Below, piece by piece: positions 37,601-44,078 of a stretch of 64,000 nucleotides of DNA. Positions within the stretch are counted from its first letter, which is position 1. Each line of letters begins with the position of its first letter. Source of the stretch: Solanum dulcamara. Lineage: Eukaryota > Streptophyta > Magnoliopsida > Solanales > Solanaceae. The DNA is taken from the NCBI RefSeq assembly GCF_947179165.1, contig NC_077240.1, forward strand, positions 53,902,001-53,966,000. The letters run 5' to 3'. Under the pieces are notes generated by a model. That model saw only the letters and a list, made by a program, of their open reading frames with translations. It did no database searches and was not told the DNA's origin. Both the position numbers and the translations under genes were made by a program.

Positions 37601-38941
37601 GTTTTAGATTAAAAATTGGTTGAATTGTTGAAAATAACCTGTGCGTTGAAAAAAGCACAGGTTGAAAATAGCCTTGACGGATTAAAATGGGTTGAAAAAT
37701 AGCCTTTGCGGGTTAAAAGTAATCTTGATGGGTTAAAAAAGGGTTGAAAATGGTTCTTTAGAAGAACTCACAGATCCCGTAAGATCAATGAAGCTCTTGA
37801 TACACTCTTGATTTTAAAAAAAGATGGGCAACAAAAAGTATTAATTGCAAAATCTCTCAATACTTTATTAAGCATAATAGAGCTTTAAATTGCCAACTTG
37901 AAAACATAATCTGCAGAAATTATGCATCCCCTATAGAAACGAATATGTTCTGGAAAAGAAATTTTGTATCAACCATATATTGTATACTAGTTATTGGTTT
38001 TCTATGATGAAAGCATCTAAGAAGGCTAAGTAATCTCAACAACTAAAACAACTTAACAAAAATTTAAAATTCAACTGCATCCTAAATCTAGGAAGCTTAT
38101 TACGCTAAAAAAATACTGCAGTAACTAAAAGCAAATTCAACAAAATTCTATACTAAAATTTTACTTTTGAGCCTTACAAGTGGTTATGTTATTACAGGAG
38201 AGACAACTTCCCAATCTAAGGAGACAAATTGATGATCTAGTTGAAGAAAGAGAGAGGTGAGTTACTTCGTCTTCCTCATTCTTAAATTTAACTGGTGTTG
38301 AGTAAACAAGGAATGATGTGTTATATTAGTAGTATGGTTGGCAGTGGAGTAAATCTCTTTCTGAAAGAGAAAGCGATCAATGAAATAGTGTTTTTCTGGA
38401 GCAACACAAAATATCATTCAAGTTCTTCCAGAAAATGCATAGGATTGATAGATGTTCCAGTATTTGAGAAAAGCCAGTACAATATTCTACTTAGATTCTG
38501 ATTGTAGGATGTTGTATGATAGGTTCTGACTATTTTAACAATTTTTAGATACACTTTGGAAGCGAAAAAGAGAGAGGCAGATGTGCTATCATCCCAGATG
38601 TGCATGGAACAACTCCGAGAGCGTGATCAGATGCTGATTGCTCAAAATGAAATGCTGAAAGTATGAACTTTTTACTGTCTCCCATATTAGGAGATAAATG
38701 TTATATTGGTACATTAGTTATTAATTAATGATATTGCTGTTGGATTTGGCACCAGATGGATAGGACCAACTTACAGATGAAAATTGTGGAACTGGATGAT
38801 ATGGTTAAAAGGCTGTTGGGAAAACAGAGTCAAATGGAAATGGGTGCCTTAGCAAGATTGAAAGAAATTGATGTTGGCCAAAAGCTGGGTCATTCAGAAG
38901 TTAGTTTTGGGAGCAAGGGACAAAGTTTCTCGCCCTCATGA
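141..38941 (+). CDS. Kinesin-12 motor protein, POK1/POK2-like (30 exons seen, 5' end outside window)
   Basis: Plus-end kinesin of the plant kinesin-12 family; relatives act at the preprophase band, cortical division site and phragmoplast to orient new cell walls. Exons: 141-296, 426-509, 599-718, 809-922, 1008-1100, 1305-1465, 1540-1614, 21319-21406, 21505-21563, 21639-21702, 21924-21989, 22090-22257, 22336-22440, 22557-22789, 22871-22940, 23014-23079, 23141-23199, 28294-28360, 28459-30405, 30617-31846, 31927-32034, 32281-32438, 32536-32608, 32706-32780, 33191-33421, 34291-34389, 34475-34549, 38198-38256, 38549-38660, 38756-38941. They sum to 6201 bp (2066 codons plus stop) with phase kept at each junction. 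The motor fills residues 1-338 of this piece and the rest is mostly coiled coil. The first exon seen starts at the first motor strand ([10 protein letters not shown]), so the start codon is upstream. The POK-like assignment rests on the stalk and tail wording; KIN-12E/F cannot be excluded. Confidence 0.92.
1132..1240. repeat. Hairpin-forming short repeat, copy 1 (intron 5)
   Basis: Contains a near-perfect inverted pair: 'ggatcctccaaaaatg' faces 'ctttggaggatc' across a few bases. The same design recurs at 3481-3605 and 45770-45895, so this is a dispersed fold-back (MITE-like) family. It lies inside intron 5 without touching the splice sites at 1100 and 1305. Confidence 0.6.
1615..2589. other. 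5' part of giant intron 7, no recognised element
   Basis: The intron begins GTAATG directly after exon 7. Nearly 1 kb of AT-rich sequence follows with no long frame, inverted repeat or recognisable transposon. It probably represents original intron sequence before the L1 insertion. Confidence 0.5.
2590..3480 (+). mobile_element. L1-type LINE, fragment 1 (broken reverse transcriptase)
   Basis: Conceptual translation in shifting frames shows plant L1 reverse transcriptase landmarks in order: [37 protein letters not shown], a GDPLSPMLF box near 3010, then [10 protein letters not shown] near 3120-3150, where the catalytic FADD has become FAND. Several frameshifts and stops break the frame and no 5' portion (gag or endonuclease) is present, so this is a dead, 5'-truncated copy. 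It continues at 10325 and 17652 after later insertions. Confidence 0.85.
3481..3605. repeat. Hairpin-forming short repeat, copy 2
   Basis: Fullest copy of the family: outer arms 'gactctctaaaaatgt' and 'acattttcaaagagt' pair with each other, and an inner pair flanks 'gaaaatgcactacttt'. It sits where the first L1 fragment stops and the RTE tail begins, so it inserted into one of these elements. Confidence 0.6.
3640..5768 (-). mobile_element. RTE-type LINE (outer copy), 3' half
   Basis: Reads on the minus strand. The left end is the element's 3' terminus, with a CAA repeat (TTG on the element strand) and the tail phrase 'acctagtgaaatcccac' common to Solanaceae RTE LINEs and related SINEs. Reverse transcriptase pieces are visible: [20 protein letters not shown] near 5250-5320 and [14 protein letters not shown] near 4710-4750. 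Several frameshifts make it inactive. The fragment ends at 5768, where a second RTE copy is inserted; its 5' half resumes at 8548. Confidence 0.85.
5769..8547 (-). mobile_element. RTE-type LINE (inner copy) inserted into the outer copy
   Basis: A second RTE LINE in the same orientation. Its TTG-repeat tail lies at 5769-5795. It contains a nearly full reverse transcriptase frame (6197-7537), the linker region (7700-8140) and the last part of the endonuclease (8281-8529), where it is 5'-truncated. The 7-bp word TTTGCCA occurs at both borders (5762-5768 and 8548-8554) and the outer RTE continues seamlessly across it, so this is a target-site duplication. Confidence 0.85.
6197..7537 (-). pseudogene. 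RTE LINE reverse transcriptase, 446-codon open frame (partial ORF)
   Basis: The longest transposon frame in the window. In order it shows [34 protein letters not shown], a catalytic [13 protein letters not shown] (intact YADD-type motif), then the C-terminal region with [15 protein letters not shown] and the RWFGHVQRR box typical of RTE proteins. The frame begins inside the domain because a break separates it from the endonuclease upstream, so it cannot make a complete element protein. Intact catalytic residues suggest this copy is younger than the one it interrupts. Confidence 0.8.
8548..10324 (-). mobile_element. RTE-type LINE (outer copy), 5' half with endonuclease
   Basis: Reads on the minus strand. 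The endonuclease shows [15 protein letters not shown] sequence near 9515-9545 ([13 protein letters not shown]), then [20 protein letters not shown] and FIGSDFNGH near 9190-9220, the catalytic phrases of an APE-type endonuclease. The linker ORF follows at 8569-8949. The fragment stops at the TTTGCCA duplication and its continuation is at 5768 downward. From about 9720 to 10320 no protein is recognised; this is probably the element's 5' untranslated leader. Its exact 5' border with the L1 is not resolved. Confidence 0.75.
10325..10491 (+). mobile_element. L1-type LINE, fragment 2
   Basis: A short island of L1 coding sequence reading [20 protein letters not shown], the standard phrase after the reverse transcriptase of plant L1 elements. 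It lies between the RTE 5' end and the Copia LTR that starts at 10492, showing that the L1 was the earliest insertion and was split by both. Confidence 0.8.
10492..12100 (-). repeat. Copia LTR, left copy (3' LTR), split by a Mutator-like element
   Basis: Matches the right LTR at 17079-17646 almost base for base once 1055 bp (element plus one target copy) are removed from the middle. The right LTR carries a short duplication ('acttcatcac') that the left copy lacks. The few differences suggest a moderately recent insertion. Confidence 0.85.
10841..11885. mobile_element. Non-autonomous Mutator-like element inside the Copia LTR
   Basis: The ends 'gagaaaatagtcaaatgccc' and the reverse complement of 'gggcatttggctattttctc' form terminal inverted repeats of about 110 bp. 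The element is flanked by a perfect 10-bp duplication ATTATAATTC (10831-10840 and 11886-11895). Long inverted repeats with a 9-11-bp duplication are the signature of Mutator-like elements. No transposase is present; the 1045-bp body has only short frames. Confidence 0.85.
12308..14868 (-). repeat. Solo LTR (Gypsy-like, 'TGTCACGATCC' type) inside the Copia element
   Basis: Starts TGTCACGATCC and ends GGGTCGCTACA, the end signature of a common Solanaceae Gypsy LTR; orientation is inferred from relatives. The same family recurs at 56156. No matching second LTR or internal region is nearby, so it is probably a solo LTR. A clear 5-bp duplication was not found (CTATC left, GGAAC right). It contains a run of CG-rich units related to 'gcgaacgcgg' at about 14030-14222. 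Confidence 0.7.
14869..17078 (-). pseudogene. Internal region of the Copia element, decayed
   Basis: About 2.2 kb of AT-rich DNA between the inserted solo LTR and the right LTR. No frame longer than about 110 codons survives. Weak Copia-like protein words are seen on the minus strand around 16450-16660. The reverse transcriptase and RNase H regions were not found, so much of pol seems deleted. Confidence 0.5.
17079..17646 (-). repeat. Copia LTR, right copy (5' LTR)
   Basis: A 568-bp LTR ending TTCCAACA followed by the 5-bp target GGACC. It is uninterrupted and serves as the reference for the disrupted left copy. Confidence 0.85.
17652..18690 (+). mobile_element. L1-type LINE, fragment 3 (3' end with zinc-binding region)
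   Basis: Picks up the L1 after the Copia insertion with [17 protein letters not shown] near 17670-17720. It then shows the C-terminal region of plant L1 proteins: [13 protein letters not shown] words near 18150 and the Cys/His phrase [15 protein letters not shown] at about 18255-18298. Frames are broken in many places. The element peters out in an A-rich stretch near 18660-18690, as expected for a LINE tail. Confidence 0.8.
18843..20834 (-). repeat. Solo LTR with 5-bp target duplication ACTTG
   Basis: Begins TGTCATGACC and ends GTTGTTACA. The 5-bp word ACTTG occurs directly before (18838-18842) and after (20835-20839), so this 1992-bp block is a solo LTR left by recombination of a full element. 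The orientation follows the related LTR at 46043. It contains decayed 'gtccgcaa' / 'gtgac' units around 20440-20660. Confidence 0.85.
20835..21318. other. 3' end of intron 7, with a small fold-back
   Basis: Ordinary intron sequence running to the acceptor at 21316-21318. Around 20978-21085 an inverted pair ('cagagaattatgcaaaaa' and 'tttttagcataattcta') forms a hairpin that may be a small MITE. Nothing else is recognised. Confidence 0.5.
21319..21702 (+). CDS. Kinesin-12 exons 8-10: end of the motor domain
   Basis: After the giant intron 7 the reading resumes in phase with [14 protein letters not shown], then [14 protein letters not shown] (exon 8, 21319-21406), [18 protein letters not shown] (exon 9, 21505-21563) and [20 protein letters not shown] (exon 10, 21639-21702). 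These are the diagnostic L12/alpha-5 and alpha-6 motor motifs; the FAQRAK box marks the end of the catalytic core and the start of the neck. The exact phase match across 19.7 kb of transposon-filled intron is the main evidence that both halves belong to one gene. Confidence 0.93.
21924..23199 (+). CDS. Kinesin-12 exons 11-17: neck and first stalk coiled coils
   Basis: Exon 11 encodes [22 protein letters not shown], the kinesin-12 neck, and is followed by a GC-AG intron (donor at 21990). Exons 12-15 (22090-22940) give charged, heptad-rich sequence including [20 protein letters not shown]. Exon 17 (23141-23199) reads [20 protein letters not shown], which runs into EVDELQGEL of exon 18 as in POK proteins. 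Exon 16 (23014-23079) is the weakest exon: it codes an unusual Cys/Trp-rich stretch (LSWAACACI), and the intron after it would be only 61 bp with donor GTTACT. Its borders may be wrong. Confidence 0.8.
21990..22089 (+). promoter_or_regulatory. Putative GC-AG intron of the kinesin gene
   Basis: Exon 11 ends CTGAAG and is followed by GCATGT rather than GT. The acceptor is at 22087-22089. Only the GC donor keeps the frame into exon 12 ([10 protein letters not shown]) and gives the expected neck sequence. GC-AG introns are a known minor class and AAG|GCATGT fits their strong-exon context. Confidence 0.65.
23200..24025. other. 5' part of intron 17
   Basis: AT-rich intron sequence with no long frame. 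Near 23926-24010 the words 'actccctttgttcag' and 'ttacttgtccac' resemble the conserved end of small Stowaway/mariner-type MITEs, but a facing partner was not found before the LTR at 24026. Confidence 0.45.
24026..27324 (-). repeat. 3.3-kb solo LTR in intron 17, target duplication CATAG
   Basis: Begins TGTCACGACCC and ends GGGGTATAACA, flanked by CATAG on both sides (24021-24025 and 27325-27329). It belongs to the family of the LTRs at 48420, 50560 and 59126. Inside are four units of about 54 bp containing 'gccgaggaacgacggc' (24755-24905), palindromic 'caagtaggtg' units (26895-26985) and two G-boxes 23 bp apart (26794 and 26817). On the minus strand the G-boxes lie just upstream of a TATA-like stretch at about 26768-26780. 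Confidence 0.88.
27325..28293. other. 3' part of intron 17 with a microsatellite and a possible Helitron end
   Basis: AT-rich intron DNA up to the acceptor at 28291-28293. At about 28003-28030 a short palindrome (ACACGTGCAACGCATGTGT) is followed by CTAGAAACTAGT, resembling the hairpin plus CTAG terminus of plant Helitrons. An AT/AC microsatellite follows at 28030-28066. No Helitron start or rolling-circle protein was found. Confidence 0.4.
28294..31846 (+). CDS. Kinesin-12 exons 18-20: long stalk
   Basis: Exon 18 (28294-28360) encodes [22 protein letters not shown]. Exon 19 (28459-30405) is an uninterrupted 649-codon exon and exon 20 (30617-31846) a 410-codon exon. Both are rich in Glu, Lys, Leu and Gln with heptad patterns, such as [20 protein letters not shown] in exon 19, and are predicted to form long coiled coils. 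Exon 19 also has a Ser-rich, less structured stretch ([20 protein letters not shown]). No stop or frameshift occurs across 1059 codons, strong evidence of constraint. Intron 19 is only 211 bp and free of transposons. Confidence 0.93.
31927..33421 (+). CDS. Kinesin-12 exons 21-25: distal stalk
   Basis: Exons at 31927-32034, 32281-32438, 32536-32608, 32706-32780 and 33191-33421. Family landmarks include [11 protein letters not shown] (exon 22), [20 protein letters not shown] (exon 24) and [12 protein letters not shown] followed by [20 protein letters not shown] (exon 25). The Arg/Ser/Pro-rich box in exon 25 is typical of POK-type tails. A second possible donor at 33467, 45 bp after the first and in frame, could add 15 residues. 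Introns 21-25 are short (98-869 bp) and carry no recognisable transposon. Confidence 0.9.
33422..34290. other. Intron 25 of the kinesin gene
   Basis: 869 bp of ordinary AT-rich intron sequence. The first 45 bases are open in frame and end in a second GTATGT, a possible alternative donor. No repeat or transposon was recognised in the rest. Confidence 0.5.
34291..38941 (+). CDS. Kinesin-12 exons 26-30: C-terminal coiled-coil tail and stop
   Basis: Exon 26 (34291-34389) encodes [20 protein letters not shown], one of the most conserved kinesin-12 tail boxes. Exon 27 (34475-34549) and exon 28 (38198-38256, [14 protein letters not shown]) are separated by a 3.6-kb intron full of Copia DNA. Exon 29 (38549-38660) and exon 30 (38756-38941) continue with QNEMLK and [15 protein letters not shown], and the frame ends in TGA at 38939-38941. 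Relatives often extend a few dozen residues past this coil, so the tail may be slightly short here. A final spliced exon cannot be excluded, though no convincing donor was seen. Confidence 0.88.
34920..36837 (-). mobile_element. Internally deleted Copia element nested in the intron-27 Copia
   Basis: Short LTRs at 34920-35102 and 36657-36837 both begin TGTGA(G/A)AAATATATGAG and share a 'tattcctattcc' run. 'gctctgatagca' at 36645-36656 is the antisense primer-binding site, and the purine-rich tract of the 3' end adjoins 35102. On the minus strand, 35110-35580 reads as Copia reverse transcriptase words (EYNDIFS-like, [16 protein letters not shown], KSLYGLKQS) with frameshifts. The rest of the body is a tandem array. 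No clean target duplication was found. Confidence 0.75.
35790..36420. repeat. Tandem array of about 47-bp units in the nested Copia
   Basis: Units containing 'cggtgctac(g/a)caaat', 'aaatatgaaaagtag' and 'tcaccggaaagatgg' repeat roughly ten times, becoming more regular towards the right (36230-36410). On the minus strand the units stay open for 110 codons with a 16-residue period built on [16 protein letters not shown]. Because the unit is close to a multiple of three, this frame is probably a by-product. Confidence 0.75.
37060..37602 (-). pseudogene. Copia gag remnant
   Basis: Two minus-strand frames (37375-37599 and 37066-37266) give [20 protein letters not shown] and [20 protein letters not shown], the standard N-terminal and UBN2 regions of Copia gag. 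A stop near 37375 separates them. The zinc knuckle and everything downstream are missing. Confidence 0.8.
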
Positions 38942-40191
38942 GGCTGAAGACCTGAATGGTTGTGGTAAGGACACAAAATTCATGTGAGTTTGACATTCTG
39001 CTACACAGCATAAACTTAGAGAGCAAAAAGCCTATCAATCACAGGAAATCTGCTCAGAATCAAAGTTTCAAAAGCAAATACCAGTAATAGGAGTTGCAGA
39101 TAATTGGTTAGTTATATTTTGTTGGAATGTAACTATCAGCTGTATCATATATTGTATGTAATGTAGTATTGGTTTGGGGAGAGGTGACCAACTTAAATAA
39201 GCAGTAATAGGGACACTGCACAGTTATAGTAATTCTTCTAATTACATGTAAAGGCAATCTATGCTGGTTCCAACTACTCCGGAATTGGTGTATATGAATG
39301 AGAGTGTTCACGACCTGTGATCAAGTTTGCCCTTGTGAACAGCTTGATGCATTGTCTCCCTTTGACCGTCTCTATTTGGGTTTATAGATATTACCAAACT
39401 CAGAAAAATGTTGAATCCACTAGGATGGGTTTCTTTAAATGTTGTTTTTTGCAAGTCAAAGACCAGCACCACCATGACAGTAAGAAGACACAAACTGATT
39501 CTCCAACTGAATCTGAGGTATTGAATTTTTTTGAAGGAAGAGTCATATATACACTTTTGTAGACTTGTAATACAAGATTTTGCACGGACTGATCATGTGA
39601 TTTTTAATTTTTGCCTTTATTGTTTATTTAATAAGAAGTTGTAGGCTAAAATATCTTTTAACTATGACCTAAGTTCGTTGGTCACAAGTAATTTCGCAGT
39701 CATTACTTCTGCCTTAAGCATAACTTTTGATTCACCGGGCAAAACTTTTAGAGTATTTTTTTCATAATGCATAACTTATGTCACTGAAATTGTGCCTTGT
39801 ACCATAACTTGGGTTTATTAAATTTCTGCCTTGGGGGCGTACTTGTGCCTTGAGCTTAATTTTTTTTGCCTTAAAGCATAACTTGTGTCTTGGACATAAT
39901 TTCTCTTGTACTCGTGGCAGTGAACGTATACTTTGAGAAATATTTGTGTCATTGAACTTATGCAGAAGCATAACTTTTACTGAACTACGCCTTGCAAATT
40001 TTTTCTCTGATGTTGAGCACATTTTGGCTATTTTTTTTTTTTACTTAAAAGCTCTTAAGGGTATAAGTTAAAGACGATGATTTGAAAGAGCAAAAATTAA
40101 AGATCATCCAAAAATAGAGGCATTTATACAAATGATCCCCAATAATACTCTTTTCGTCTATTTTTACTTTATTCAATATACTAAAAATAAG
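38942..40191. other. Kinesin 3' flank, probable 3' UTR then gene-free AT-rich DNA
   Basis: Directly after the stop lies AT-rich sequence with no long frame, probably the 3' untranslated region; its end cannot be placed because several AATAAA-like words occur. From about 39660 to 40040 a degenerate, loosely repeated phrase related to 'cataacttgtgccttg' recurs several times, a diffuse repeat without clear ends. Confidence 0.5.
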
Positions 40192-41200
40192 GGAAAATGG
40201 TCGTATTTGTTCCTGTACTTTCTGAAAAGGGTTATATTTGTCCTTCGTCATACTTTTTTGATATATTTGCTCTTGTCATCCAATTTTGGGCACATATTTA
40301 CCCTTGGACCGTTAAATCTATATCTCACTTTTATTATATCTTATGTGGTGCCTACTTGGATATATATTTGTTCTATTTAAATTTATTTTCTAATTTAATT
40401 ATTATACCCAGCACAATATTATTCCCACCAATCTAACTCATAAAATTAAACTCCTAAATATCCACTGTGGAGAGTGCAACTCATAGTCTTCCGCCCTTGC
40501 CTCTCATTCCTGATGCTGCCCCAGAACCGGTAGTCACTTTGGCACTGGATCCTATGCAAAATCCTTCTGCCTTGGCAAGCACAAATTCAGAACTCATCAC
40601 TCAGACACCACTTGAGAATTCCTCAGCAGCGACAAGCATAGGACAGATACTTGTTTCAGATAACAAGGAAAACTTGGTTTGTGTGAAAGAAAACAAAGCC
40701 ACTGCTGGCAATAACTTGCAAAATTTAAGCTTGAGGAAGCTTACAAAAATGTCGAAAGATCTAAAGATCTCAAAAGATCATAGTGGAAAGGAGGCAGTAT
40801 ATTCAAGATCAGCCTTGCAAAAAGTTCCAGACAACTGTTTGACCAGTGAAAACGAAAATTGAAGCTCATAATAGGGGCAGACCACTCCGCCTGCCATTAA
40901 GTAAACCTTTGAGCGGAATCCAGATGGAAGATGATCAGCCTTGCAAACCTTCTTGATTTTCTACTTTTCCTACTAGTTTTTGTATTCCTTGAGTTGCTTT
41001 TCAATACTTGTATGAAAAACTTAAAAATTATCATATGATGATGAATCCACCGAAAAACAAAAATCCACTAATCTAACCCATATTTAGGAGTTTAATTTTA
41101 TGGGTTAGATGGATAGTAATAATATTGAGATGACTATAATAATTAAATTAGAATTTTTTTTAAATGGAACAAATATATATATATCAAATATATATAAAGA
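40192..41200. mobile_element. Inverted-repeat element carrying a captured gene fragment
   Basis: The left arm at about 40352-40460 and the right arm at about 41084-41198 are reverse complements of one another at roughly 85 percent by eye. The shared inner words are 'aaaattaaactcctaaatat' on the left and 'atatttaggagtttaatttt' on the right. Between them sits DNA of different composition with a 133-codon open frame. The left side extends further out (40192-40350) with a 'gggaaaatggtcgtatttg' terminus typical of Mutator-like repeats, while the right outer part seems lost. This is the layout of a Pack-type element that carries a host gene piece. Confidence 0.65.
40461..40958 (+). pseudogene. Captured host gene fragment, product not recognised
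   Basis: The open frame from 40458 to 40862 encodes a hydrophilic piece with ATHSLPPLPLIPDAAPEPVV, then NKENLVCVKEN, LSLRKLTKMSKDLKISK and SALQKVPDN. It ends at TGA 40860-40862, but a one-base shift restores sensible sequence (AHNRGRPLRLPLSKPL) up to a stop at about 40958, suggesting a single frameshift. Codon use and composition differ sharply from the AT-rich flanks. The KEN-like word and basic patch suggest a cell-cycle or structural protein tail, but the family could not be named. No start codon or promoter is visible. Confidence 0.55.
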
Positions 41201-42598
41201 TTAGTTGTTGACGTTTCCATTTCTCACTTCAATTTCGTCGACGTTTATTGGTGAATTTCTTGGGGTACTAGCTGGGTAAACAAGCAATTGAATGTTCACA
41301 GGTTAGGGTGTTCATATTTATATAGTATTTGATAAAGATCATATTTTTTTCTTTATGTATTTGTGACTTTTGGGGGGAAAATATGTGTTTAGGGTTCATT
41401 GCAAATACGATTCAAGATTGCATTTGATATTATATAAATAGTTTTCCTCATAACCTAATCACAAAAGATATCTTGATTTCTCAAATTTAAAAGAAATTAA
41501 GAAGAGATTAAACCTTGAATGACTAGAAAATAATTTTTTGGATTGAAAATTAAATCTAATTCTTACCTATTCGGCTAATTTCATTCAAGAGAGATACCAA
41601 TTTTTTTTAGAAACTCCAACAATGGCTCTTTGGAAATGTTTGGCGAAGAAGATGTATTTAAAGATAAAGAACTTAATTAATAGTGAAAGAAATAACACAT
41701 GACGCTTTTTAATTGGTCTTTGGACGTTAAAAATATACCCTCACGCGTGTCAAATGCGTGAAAACAAACATCGAAAGAAAATGGGTCAAAATGGTATATT
41801 TACAAAGATATTTAATACATTAGTGGGGTAATAAGACGCCCGTAAAGTTAAGGTGTCTTTTTGAAAATTTAAGACAACTTTAGGTGTGTCTTTATGTCTT
41901 TTCTCCATGCAAATATAACTTTGATTATGCTATTAATTATTGACATAACTGAATAGCCGAACCAAAATGAACCAAACCGAAAAGAGAAAAATTGAACCAA
42001 ACCATTTTTTTTTGGGTTTAAATTGGATTACACTTTTTCAAAATCGAAATCAGATAACACAAAATCAAACCGAAAAACCGAATGTACACCTCTAGTCCAA
42101 AGTAGAAAATAAAGAGATAATTTACTACTCTGTACCTATTTTTATCCTTATTAGTAGGTATAATTATTTTCTAATATATTTTCCAATAAGTGAAATGACT
42201 TATAATAACTAGGATTATATAGTATGCTTACTATTTTATTCATTTTCTAAAAAAGAATGTGTCAAATTAAATATGAACTGAGAGAGTATCAACTTGCTCA
42301 TATCGAGGTATAGTCAAAATTTATAATTTTTTATATGTTTGACCACTTTAAACCGAATTTATTTATACATACACGTCTACAGTTGTAAAATTTGTATTTC
42401 AAGTTACAATTTTTTTAAAACTTTTTTTTATAATAAATTTGGCCAGACAATCCCAAATTTCAAACGTTTTTGTTTAGAGTTACACTTATCATTTCCAAAC
42501 TTTAAACTCGTATATTTGAAATTTGAACCACCTAATTTCAACTAATGTTTCTTGTGTTACAACTAGTGTAAGATCATAGCTCAATCATGATTCAATGG
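41201..42598. other. Gene-free AT-rich stretch
   Basis: No convincing frame. Around 41815-41905 the words 'gtggggtaataagacgcccg' and 'gtgtctttatgtcttttctc' resemble one arm of a Mutator-like terminal repeat like that at 11795-11885, but the facing arm was not found. Confidence 0.4.
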
Positions 42599-42603
42599 GA
42601 TGG

Positions 42604-43960
42604 TGAAGGAAAATATTTTATTTATCAACTCAAAATCTCTTGAATCTTACTTCAAATTCTCTATATTTCTTTCTATTCTATTTTTTCTGTGTATTTTGGT
42701 GTATTAAAAATAATCTAACAACATCTCTATTTACAATAATAAGAAATCAAATTAAACTAAGACTAGAAAATCTATTTCTATATAAACTAGGACAAACAAA
42801 TTTCAGCTAGACATGAATTAAATAAATAACAAATAACAAATCCTAAACTACTTAGGATTCCTACACCAACTTTGAATTATTATTTCAACATTCTCCCGTA
42901 ATTCAAAGTTGTATACTCTTACCTTTTTCTTCCTATCATTGTTGTTGTATTGGAAAACACTTTTCTTCAATCTTCAATTTTATTTTTGTCGTTGTTGTTA
43001 TATTGGAGAACTTCTCTTCAATCTTCAATTTATTCTTTTGGCTGTATTGGAGCTTTTTCTCTTCAACTTTCAAGTGATGCAATACATATATGCTGCCCCG
43101 TCGGTACAGCCTGTCCGTCCCATAAGTACAGTCTACCCAATTCGTAGGATCGGTCTACCCGGCCCGTAGGCTTGATCTATTCGATCCGTAGGTCCGACCT
43201 ACCCGGTCCATAGGCTCGGTCTACCTGACTCAAAGGCTCGATCTACTTGGTCCGTAGGTCCAGTCTACCCGACTCGAAGACTCGGTCTAGTGTTAGAGCA
43301 CTTTGTCTCCAACTCTCGTTAGTGCCCTTCCCACCAACTCTTTTTTTTGGTTGTTGGAGCACATTATCTCCAACTCTCGTTGATGCCCTTCCCACCAACT
43401 TCTTTTTTTTTTTAAACTTTCTCCAACTTTTAATTAGAGAAAAGTTTCTTCCTCTTGTGTCATGTTTGCTTGCACTTCTTTAGCTCTGCAATATTTTTGT
43501 AAGTCTTTCCTCCTAGCATGATATTTTCATGCACATATCATTCGTCCGACGTTTTTCATCATGATCATTGTCTAGACAGACGGCATATATGGGTCATGGC
43601 CGCCCACCAGAAATGGAAACTCTTTAATTCTTTACCAAGATCATAGAAGCTTTGATACTAATTTGAAGAGAAATTATTTTATTCATAAACTCAAAAATTC
43701 TCGAATCTTACTACATGATTTCTCTTGATCTTTCTATTATGTATTTTTTGTGTATTCTTGTGTGTTTCTGTGTATTGAAAATAATCCAACAACATCCATA
43801 GTTATAATAGTAAGAAATCAAATTAAATTAGAAGTAAAAAATATATTCCTATATAAACTAGGACAAACAAATCCTAACTAAACATGAATTAAATAAATAA
43901 CAAATAACAAATTCTAAATTATTTACGACTCCTACTCCAATTTTGAATTATTATTCCACA
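42604..43960 (-). mobile_element. Small non-autonomous LTR retrotransposon (TRIM-like), duplication GATGG
   Basis: LTRs of about 290 bp at 42604-42890 and 43664-43960 start TGAAG and end AACA/CACA. The flanks carry a perfect 5-bp duplication GATGG (42599-42603 and 43961-43965). Reading on the minus strand, a primer-binding-like site (antisense 'gaagctttgatacta' at 43647-43661) abuts the right LTR, and a purine tract containing GGGAGAA abuts the left LTR. The 773-bp interior has no protein, only a minisatellite and a duplicated 'cccttcccaccaact' block, so mobility would depend on another element. Confidence 0.85.
43095..43295. repeat. Minisatellite of about 20-bp units inside the TRIM-like element
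   Basis: Nine or ten degenerate units of the form 'cggtctacccggcccgtagg' in direct tandem, GC-rich against AT-rich surroundings. Units differ mainly at C/T positions, as expected from decay of methylated cytosines. Confidence 0.75.
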
Positions 43961-44078
43961 GATGGAAGATATACTCAATACTTGACTTCTCGTCGAAGTT
44001 TTTGGAAAATTATTTTTTTTTACGTTTAAAAAGTGTTTATTTTAGAAAGCTTGTTTGGACTTTTAAAAGGGGAAAATA

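Larger units (their letters stand above)
34588..38142 (-). mobile_element. Ty1/Copia element in intron 27, antisense, pol mostly deleted
   Basis: LTR copies at 34588-34827 and 37825-38142 share 'aatctctcaatactttatt'-type sequence and end 'gcaaattcaaca'; the right one has about 78 extra bases. A primer-binding-like sequence (reverse complement of 'gctcttgatac') lies just left of the right LTR, and a purine tract abuts the left LTR, so the element reads on the minus strand. Gag survives at 37066-37599. A second Copia element sits inside at 34920-36837. No target duplication was evident. Confidence 0.75.
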
